From assembly GCA_017311185.1 (NCBI GenBank), contig JAESUZ010002881.1, forward strand, positions 620,001 through 684,000: a stretch of DNA of 64,000 nt. Direction: 5' to 3'. A program made the translations under genes and the position numbers. This document shows, piece by piece, positions 56,520 through 64,000 of this stretch (position 1 is the first letter of the stretch; every line of letters starts with the position of its first letter). Source of the stretch: Proteles cristata cristata. Lineage: Eukaryota; Chordata; Mammalia; Carnivora; Hyaenidae. The notes below the pieces were generated by a model. It made no database searches. It worked only from the letters and a program-made list of their open reading frames with translations, and had not been told where the DNA came from.

Positions 56520-57460
56520 AAGAAATAATACAGAGATCCATAGACACCTTACCGAATTTCCCCCAGTGGTAACATTAGCAAAACAATAGTATAATATCAC
56601 AACCAGGATACTGACTTCTACATAATTTTCTGGTCTCATTCAGATTTCCCCAGTTTTACTTGTACTCATTTGGGCATGTGTGTATGTTCTATACAATTTT
56701 TCATTCATGTAGGTTTGTGTACCCATGACCGCAGTTCAAATACTAAACCATCACCATGAAGACTCATGTCACTTTTATAGCAAAGCCACTTCCTTCCTGC
56801 CATATGCTCACAGTTCCATGTACCCAAAATCCACTCACCAGTTTTTCCATTTCCAAAATCTTGTCATTTCAAAAATGTTACAAAAGTGGAACCACACAAT
56901 ATGTAACCTTTTTCGATTGGGTTTCCCATCCCTTCAACATAAATCACTGCCGATTTTCTAAATTGTGTTGTGAGTATCAATAGTTGATCCTTTTAATTGC
57001 TGAGTAGTATTCATTCCATGGCATGGATGTATCCCAGTTTACTGTTTACCTGTAAGAAAAAAAAAATCTAGGCGGATTCCGGTTTCAGGCCATTATGAAT
57101 AAACTGTTATGAATATTCACGTATGGGTTATTGGGTAAACATAATTTTCTATTTCTCTGGGATAAATGCCCAAGATTGCCAACTCTGGGTTATACGGTAA
57201 TTGCACGTTTAGTCTTGTATGAAACTGCCAAACTGTTTTTCAGAGTGACTGAAGAATTTTACATTTCCACCAACAATATGTGAGTGATCCAGCTTCTTCA
57301 TATTCTTGTCAGCTTCTGGTGTTGTAACTATTTCCTATTTTAGCCGTTCTGATAGGTATGTGATATTTAACTTCAGTCTTAATTTGCATTTCCATGATGC
57401 CTAGTGACACTGGATATCTTTTCATTTGTATATCCTTTTTAGTGTTCATGAGTTTTACCA
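56520..57460 (-). mobile_element. Ancient L1M-type 3' half, antisense
   Basis: 3' UTR (CCCCCAGTGGTAACATTAGC, AATATCACAACCAGGATACT, AATCTTGTCATTTCAAAAAT) running into late ORF2 (GAACCACACAATATGTAACC, GCCAAACTGTTTTTCAGAG, CATTTCCACCAACAATATG, TTAATTTGCATTTCCATGAT). No open frame of note. Confidence 0.72.
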
Positions 57461-57471
57461 TTTTCTTTCTT

Positions 57472-57604
57472 TCTTTTTTTTTTTCTTTTTTTTACAAATA
57501 GATTATTGTCAAATTAGTTTCCACATAACACCCGGTGCTCATCCCCACAAGTGTCCTCCTCCATGCCCATCCCCCCTCTCCCCCCACATCCACCCAGGCG
57601 CCCC
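57472..57604 (-). mobile_element. L1 3' end joined to a SINE head (chimera)
   Basis: T-rich tail, then the young-type L1 3' UTR (ACAAATAGATTATTGTC, CCCACAAGTGTCCTCC) as far as CCACATCCA. At that point it changes to CCCAGGCGCCCC, the antisense first bases of a CAN SINE, sharing CCA at the join. In sense: GGGGCGCCTGGGTGG fused to about 95 bases of L1 3' UTR plus poly(A). Confidence 0.8.
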
Positions 57605-58195
57605 TTTTCTATTTTTAAATATAGGAATGTCTTAATATCTCCCTCATTTGCAAAGGACAGTTTTGCCAGTTATAGAATTCTTGACTAACTTTTTTTCTTT
57701 TTTCAACACCTTAAGTATATCATCCCACTGTCTTCTGGCTACGGTGGTTTCTGCTAAGACATTGGGTGTTAATGAGAATTTTGTGTGTGTAATGAGACAC
57801 TTTTGCTTTTGAGATTCTCTCTTTGTAATGTACTTCAGTGTGGATCCCTTTGCTTGTCTTACTTTCAATTTATTGAACTGCTTGGAGTAGAGATTCATAA
57901 TTTGTTTGGCCAATTTTCTGCCTTTATTTCTTCAATGTTCATTTTGACCCTTTATTTCTCTCTCTCTTCTATTTCTGGGAGTCCCATGATCCATACATCG
58001 ATCTTCTTGATGGTGCTTAATGGTCCTGTAGCCTCTCTTCTCTTCATTGTGTTCTCCCCTGCACACTGATTAATTTCAAGTGTCCTATTTTCAGGTTTCC
58101 ATATTCTATTTTCTACTTGATCAAACCTGGTGTTGGACCATTCTAGTAAATTATTTAGTTGTTGTATTCTTCAACTCTAGAATTTATGTGTTCCT
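57605..58195 (-). mobile_element. HAL1-like ORF1 region, antisense
   Basis: GGAATGTCTTAATATCTCCC, GGACAGTTTTGCCAGTTATA, CATCCCACTGTCTTCTGGC, GAGATTCTCTCTTTGTAATG and CTGGGAGTCCCATGATCC follow decayed L1/HAL1 ORF1. The same parts of ORF1 in the full-length L1 lie at about 38980-39430. A minus-strand frame at 57913-57644 (89 codons) keeps the C-terminal domain flavour (NVLAETTVARRQWDDILKVL). Confidence 0.62.
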
Positions 58196-58405
58196 ATTTT
58201 ATTTATTATTTATTTATTTATTTATTCATTCATTCATTCATTCATTTATTTTCACAGAGAGAGCCAGAGAGGTAGAGAGAGAATTCCAAGCAGGCTTTGC
58301 ACTAACAGTGCACAGCCTGACATGAGTCTCAATCCAATGAACCATGAGATCATGACCTGAGCCAAAAGCAAGGGTTTTCAACCGACTGAACCACCTAGGT
58401 ACCCC
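58196..58405 (-). mobile_element. CAN SINE, older type, with (ATTT)n(ATTC)n tail
   Basis: The tail 58196-58252 is a tetranucleotide array. Then GAGAATTCCAAGCAGGC, GATCATGACCTGAGCC, AAAAGCAAGGGTTTTC and head GAACCACCTAGGTACCCC. Inserted in the HAL1-like sequence. Confidence 0.92.
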
Positions 58406-58600
58406 ATACATAGGTTATTTTTAAAGCTCTCATTTTCCAAAGAATCTCTCTCCAACTTTTCCTTCCATGTCTTCATGTATCAATTGTATGTTTCAACTGT
58501 GATCTTTTACCCCAAGTTTCTGTAGGCTGTTCATCTGCTTACAATTCATTTGAGTAATGTTCATTGCTTCTCTGGACTGGGTGAACTCTGGTAAGTAAAA
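58406..58600 (-). mobile_element. HAL1-like remnant continued
   Basis: TTTTTAAAGCTCTCATTTTCC and following bases look like the 5' side of the interrupted ORF1 region. Weak. Confidence 0.35.
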
Positions 58601-60507
58601 CAGAGATGAGCATTTGTATCAGTCCTTCAGGTAGCTCCTAGACAGGTTAGAATGGATATACACAATAACTTTTTAATAGCTTTACTCTAACTCCAGAAAT
58701 AGGGACCAGGGTCCCATTTTGGGAACAGGGACAGCCATGTTCAAAACTGACAAGAAGCCAAGGAAGCGGGTAGTCAAAGGCATCTAAATATACAACAAGA
58801 CTTCCTTATATTTAAGCTGCCTGCTTTTTGGTTCTATGGTAATTGGTTGCTCTAAGCCTTTGATTGTTTTTTACAGGGATCTGATGAAATTGTTCCAACA
58901 ATTTACACTAGTTTTTCAGCGTTTCTGTTGTGTAACATAAACTTATTGTTGACTGCTTTGTTACCTTGATGATGTAACTGCCAGATGTGGTCATATTTGG
59001 AGATCTTTGCTGTTTGACAGTTAAAGTTGGTAGTTTTAAAATTTTTGTAATAGTATATTTAAGGTTTTTGAATTTTCCTCTTAATTAATGCTTATCTCCT
59101 AAATATTTTATTCCATCATTTTATTGCCTATCAATGTATTAAATAATCCATAGTTTTTGAACTTTATTGGTGCAAATAATGTCAAAAACATGCTTCAAAA
59201 ATTGACAGTAAACTTTTTAGATATGTTTTTTATCTAAAATTTGAGAGGAAATTTAGTATTCTATTTGAGCATAAAACTTTATGCAGGTTTAGACCATTGT
59301 GGATTTAAGGGAGCTTATGTTATATATATATTATGATCTTATATGTCTTAGGTTTTATGTTATTTATTATTAAATCAAGTCTTACAATAGTATAATATGT
59401 GATATTATTTTAATTTTAGATATTAGAAAACTATAAAAAAACTTTAAGTATTTGGATCAAGGACACATAGTAACAGTTTGACCATGTTAGAACTCAAAAG
59501 AAACCTGTATTTCAAAATCAAATCCAATTAAATAAGAGGCTACACTGACTCTCACATTTTTGGTTGCTTTTCTTTACTCATCTTTGAGAAGTATTGGTTT
59601 ATTCAGTCATGACATTTGCTCAAAAATCCTATGCATATATATTTCTTGTTTTCCAATATCGTATATAAATCCTCTTTCTGGAAAACAAGTTGGATGGCTG
59701 GTTGATGTAAGTTTATATTAACAGTTTAGTGATCTGTAAGCCTAATGGGTTTGGAAAAAAGGATTACAGACAAACTCAGTTCTGTGTGGAGTTTCTTTGT
59801 GTTTAGAGAAGTCAACATACTCAAAGCCAAATTTCTATATCTTAGTATTGTGTTTGATTCTCACTCCAATACTTCTTAGGTCTGTGTCCTGGGCTCTTTA
59901 TCATAGTTACCATTCATTACTTCATGACTGCACACTTTCCTAACAGTGATTCTATAGATTTCTATTCTGTGTGAATGTACTGATTTTATTTGGTGCTTCT
60001 TAACTCTTTGAATGGCCTTGTGAATGAGCTGCCAAGTGAAATGTTCAGCTCCACAGTTACCTTGATTTTAGAACTAATTCCTTGGTTCTGCTACTTATTT
60101 CATTGCAGTACTGAGTTGCCTTCTCTGTAAGAATTGCTATGTACTGTGTTCTGTCTAGCATCAAGACTCAAAATATCTCTATAGTGGTAGACACCTTTCC
60201 GTCGGAGATGCATGTCTCTCCACATTTTTGTATTAGCCTGGCATGTTCAGCAAAATTCTGTTGCAAGGTGGTTATCAAATTTATTTTATAACCCAAGTTC
60301 TATATTTTAATTAAATTAAATCACTTAATAGAATGAACTATTTGCATAAATGTGACTGCTGTTTCCCCATATGTTTTAAAGTTAAACAGATCCAGCTATT
60401 TTATGCATATACTTTCTATGAAATTTAATCTACATATAGATTTAATAAGTTATGAATATTCAGTGACTTTCCAGTATATTCCTTGTAGTGATATTTGTTC
60501 ACCATCA
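58601..60507. other. Unassigned DNA
   Basis: No gene or recognisable repeat. 59860-60260 is less AT-rich and of high complexity but has no long open frame. Confidence 0.5.
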
Positions 60508-60524
60508 TAAATTAAGCTGATACT

Positions 60525-60744
60525 GGGGCGCCTGGGTGGCTTAGTCGGTTGAGCGTCCGACTTTCGCTTGGGTCATGATCTTGCGGTTCGTGGGTTCGAG
60601 CCCCGCGTCGGGCTCTGTGCTGACTTCCAGCTCGGAGCCTGGAGCCTATTTCAGTCTGTGACTCCCTCTCTCTCTGACCCTCCCCTGCTCACACTGTCTC
60701 TCTCTGTCTCCTAGAAATAAATAAAATATTTAAAAAAATAATAA
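60525..60744 (+). mobile_element. CAN SINE, young lineage, 17-bp perfect target-site duplication
   Basis: GGGGCGCCTGGGTGGCTTAG, ACTTTCGCTTGGGTCATG, GGGTTCGAGCCCCGCGTCGG, TTTCAGTCTGTGACTCCC and AATAAATAAAATAT tail. TAAATTAAGCTGATACT is at 60508-60524 and 60745-60761. The pol III A box TGGCTTAGTCGG is at 60537-60548 and the B box is intact. One of the youngest insertions here. Confidence 0.98.
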
Positions 60745-60761
60745 TAAATTAAGCTGATACT

Positions 60762-63700
60762 TTGTGGATTTTCCCTTTCAGGCATTATCCTTTAGATGTG
60801 AGGAGAGCATCTCTCTATTCTTATTTACAGATTAGTAGAAAAGATAAATATACAAATATGTGTGAATACAAATACATATGGATATAAAACATGTGATGCA
60901 AAATAATATATATCATAATAAAATTATCACAATATTATCACCAATAATAAAAAATTTTAGAGTTACTTTTGTAACCAGTGTATCTTATTATTTGAGAAGA
61001 TATGTAACAGACACAGTAGGTAAAATTTAACTTTTTTAGGATGGTGTATCAGCAACCAGTAGGAAAATCAGTGGCCTTTGTGGTAGACAATTCATTTTAA
61101 TCAAACTAACCCTCTGAACTTTACTTGATTCACTCATCCAGTACAGTTTCCTAATATGGTTGTATTTGAGCCTGGGTTGAGCCAACTCTAGGGCTTATGA
61201 ACCATTCAGTCTCAATTGAAATTAGGTTGCTTTATGGTACATTGCACTTTTGTGGACTAGAAACATATATCAGCTTGATAATAAATGCTTTTTAAGTAAA
61301 AATTTTAAGGTAACACCTATAAGAATAATACATACTATTATATAAGGATTTTCATTAATTTGTTATGGTAAATGAAATTTGAGTTTAATAAAATATCTAG
61401 TCTGATTTATTGCACACTTGGAGAAAAAAATAAAGCCAAGTATTGGTTTTATTGTAAAATTAAAAATGTTCTTTCTCATGTGTTGATACTTGAAATATTT
61501 AATCCTTCAAATTATATTCTTATTAATATTTGTGTTTTAAAAAACCTAACATGTGCTTTAGCCATTATAATTTTATATATTAAGGATTTATGATTCAGAT
61601 TAATGCTGTGACCAGATTAAGGTTAATTTTATTGTTTTTCTTTGGTGATCCCTCAAATGGGAGATCTAATTGCAATATATGGAAGTTAGAAAAAAGCTAC
61701 AGGGATAACTTTTATATCTTCTAATTTAAGTTTATTTTGAAATATATGATCATATAAAAATTAAATATCATGTTGAATTTACAAATGACTAATACTAAGT
61801 TACATTATTAGACCTTTTATCTTAATCAGTACTTTCATTAAATGCTTCAGAATCTTTTTGAAGTATCATCAGAACAGAGCTTGGAACTCAAATAGTTATA
61901 TATCATTATGTGAAGGAATGATATGTATATATTGTATAATTATAACATAAAGCAGCCGGATTTCAAATTTATATATACATATATTTCTTAGAGCTTCATT
62001 CATTCACATATATTCATTTATATATATGCATGATTTTAAAATCAGAAAATCTAATTATTAATGTTATAACAATTATCATTACCATTAAATATTATAACAG
62101 TCACCATTAAAAAGCAAATAGTATTGGTATACTGAGAGTCTTTTTCTTTAATTATCTAGCTTTAAATTGACCATAAAGTTTAATTAGGTATTTTTACTTA
62201 TATATTTTACTTGTTAATGATATAGAATTCTTTACCTCATATACTACTATACAAATCATTAATTTTGGTATATACATTTAAAAAGGAATATATCATAGTA
62301 TCAAAGTATATATTTGAGCTTTTGATTTTTTCAAGTTGTGAAAACAACAAAGTTCAATATTTATGGTCTATTTATAAAATGCTATAAATTATTTTTGAAC
62401 TTACCACAGTGTCTCCTGCATAGTGTAGGAATCCAACTTTTATATATATAGATATAGATATAATGAATATACATATATAATGATTATATTGATATAATGA
62501 TATAATGAATATATATAATGAATATATAAAATAATGAATATTTTTGCTTACAAAAATTAAATCAGATGGTTAATACTTTACTTAATTGTTTTCCATGCTT
62601 TACATTTTCCTAATTGGATCTGAGAATTGAAATCTATTTTTCACACCCTAAGTGTCATAAGATCTACCCTGCTATCCCTTGTTACTTCTGTCCCCTAGGC
62701 ATTCCTTTTCTTTGGCAAAATCATGTAAATTACCTTTCAAACTAATTGTAGGAAAGCTTTCATCATGCTTCAAACTTTTATTAGTATATAGGCACCAGAA
62801 CTTTCAGATTCAAACAACTTTGTACCCAGGGCCTATTGTCGACCATATATGGAAAATACACATAACATCATTTGCCAATTAGTTACTAAGATTTCATAAC
62901 CACTTGATTTTGTTCATGTATACAAACATTCCATAAATACATGCCTGCTAAAAACAATTCTCCATTTTTAATATTACTAATAGTGTGGTTAATGCATTTT
63001 GATAGATTGCTTTATATATTTTCACAGGTGAGCACATAGAAGTGGAATTATCCACTATAAAGATATTTCTATTATATCTGTCAGAGTGCTTTTGCCTTGA
63101 GAAATCTGAACTCAAACTGGCTTTTGCAACAGAGAAGATTTATTGGCTAGAGAGATTGTGCAATCTGTGGTTGTTTGAACATTAAGTACCAAGATTCTTT
63201 GTGTCTTGTCTGCATCCCACATAGGATTTATGTCTTCAGACCATTCTTTCTTGGTTGTAAAGAGGTTGTGAGCAGCAATTCAGGTTGTAGGATTTCTGAT
63301 TCATACCAAGATCATAACAGTTAATTGTGTTTGGCCATTTTTTCTCATGTTTAACAGAATTGTTTGCATTTTATTAGACTTTACTTATCCAGTAACTTGA
63401 TAGTCATGTCCTGAAAAAAAATATTGCAAAGTATAAACCCCACAAAAAACTGATTATGTTTGTAAGATATATTGTCAGTGAGAAGATAGTATTACTTGAA
63501 CACTGTGAAATTGGTATCATCTATAGTGGAACTGAGCAATCACCTGAGTATAAGAATATACGTAGCAGAATCATAGACTTGACTTCATCAGCATGTCCTA
63601 GGATATCATATACTTCAAACATATAAATCATGTCTACTTCATTTACTTTTGTATTATTTAAATTATTAGGATTTGTTTGCTATTATTTTCCATTAAATAT

Positions 63701-64000
63701 AAATTTAGTAATAAGTATTTAGAAAATTTAAATCATAGGTATTCAGATTTTGTTTTTACATTATAGGATTTTAGATGACCTGTGTTTCTTAAATGGCAGA
63801 TAGTAATGTCTATAGTTCTACATTAGACAGGAGGCTTATGAATATGTTATTCAAACTTGAAACAGTAACAGAAACTTTGCATAAATAGTGGAGGAAAAAC
63901 AACACTTGATTATTTGTCTAACAAGTGGTATTTTATGTTCTCAAATATCCAGATATTCCAATGATTTTTATTGGACTTTTCTATTGGTATCTGAGGAATA
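60762..64000. other. Unassigned AT-rich DNA to window end
   Basis: No gene, SINE or L1 recognised. 62439-62540 is an AT simple repeat of ATATAATGA-type units. 63080-63200 (AACTGGCTTTTGCAACAGAG, AAGATTTATTGGCTAGAG) resembles an ancient interspersed repeat that I cannot name. Confidence 0.5.
62439..62540. repeat. AT-rich (ATATAATGA)-type array
   Basis: Irregular units built on GATATAATGA and AATATATAATGA. Confidence 0.85.

Noticed and set aside
62439..62540. AT-rich array as a possible replication origin or matrix attachment region
   Set aside because: Simple AT repeats are frequent in this window and nothing in the sequence supports a specific role.
1..64000. CRISPR arrays, operons, prophage or other bacterial-type systems
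   Set aside because: The window is vertebrate DNA. Regular repeats found are microsatellites, SINEs and L1-related copies.

Overview
This 64 kb window is mammalian, carnivoran and almost certainly felid genomic DNA. The tell-tale is 35 copies or fragments of the tRNA-derived CAN SINE in its cat-type form (head near GGGGCGCCTGGGTGGCTCAG, pol III A and B boxes, CT-rich middle, AATAAA-type tail). With them goes a carnivoran L1 lineage with its own 3' UTR. The DNA is AT-rich and gene-poor. I found no host protein-coding gene, rRNA, tRNA or CRISPR that I can support. It reads as intergenic or deep-intronic DNA built from layered retroelements. The best host-gene hint is a candidate terminal exon at 9222-9525: splice acceptor, 49 open codons, stop, AATAAA, then a GT-rich stretch.

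Layout. 1-9 kb: SINEs, a Tigger/MER2-like DNA transposon split by a SINE, and a decayed antisense L1 running from its 3' end (about 2.95 kb) through ORF2 and ORF1 into its 5' region (about 7 kb). 9-19 kb: the candidate exon, an LTR-like block (10.0-10.7 kb) next to a 113-codon ORF of unknown meaning, two SINEs sharing a boundary, and a solo-LTR-like element inside an old L1 (15.25-15.92 kb). 19.1-20.8 kb: an LTR-like element split by an L1 with a textbook 5' inversion and 14-bp target-site duplications. 22-23 kb: four SINEs, one inserted in the tail of another. 29.6-32.7 kb: an old L1 on the + strand, ending in its 3' UTR.

34.8-41.0 kb is the dominant feature: a full-length minus-strand L1 with a 5' UTR bearing a YY1-like site, ORF1, ORF2 (endonuclease, reverse transcriptase, cysteine motif), a 3' UTR, and perfect 15-bp target-site duplications. 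ORF2 is dead (five frameshifts, two stops). Two poly(A) tracts separated by 17 nt suggest a very short 3' transduction. 41.2-42.7 kb is a run of five SINEs.

43-58.6 kb: old L1/HAL1-type fragments cut by SINEs, an MLT1 LTR split by another LTR-like element, a short L1 at 47.4-47.6 kb with a probable 3' transduction, and a deep nest at 55.6-58.6 kb. That nest includes an L1 3' end fused to the first 15 bases of a SINE. 58.6-64 kb is mostly unassigned AT-rich DNA with one near-consensus SINE at 60.5 kb.

The elements act together only as a retrotransposition history: L1 ORF2 protein supplies nicking and reverse transcription for both L1 and CAN SINE copies, which explains the shared hallmarks (A-rich tails, target-site duplications, 5' truncation, inversion, template switching). 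Family names come from remembered consensus patterns, not from a database search. Boundaries without target-site duplications are approximate.
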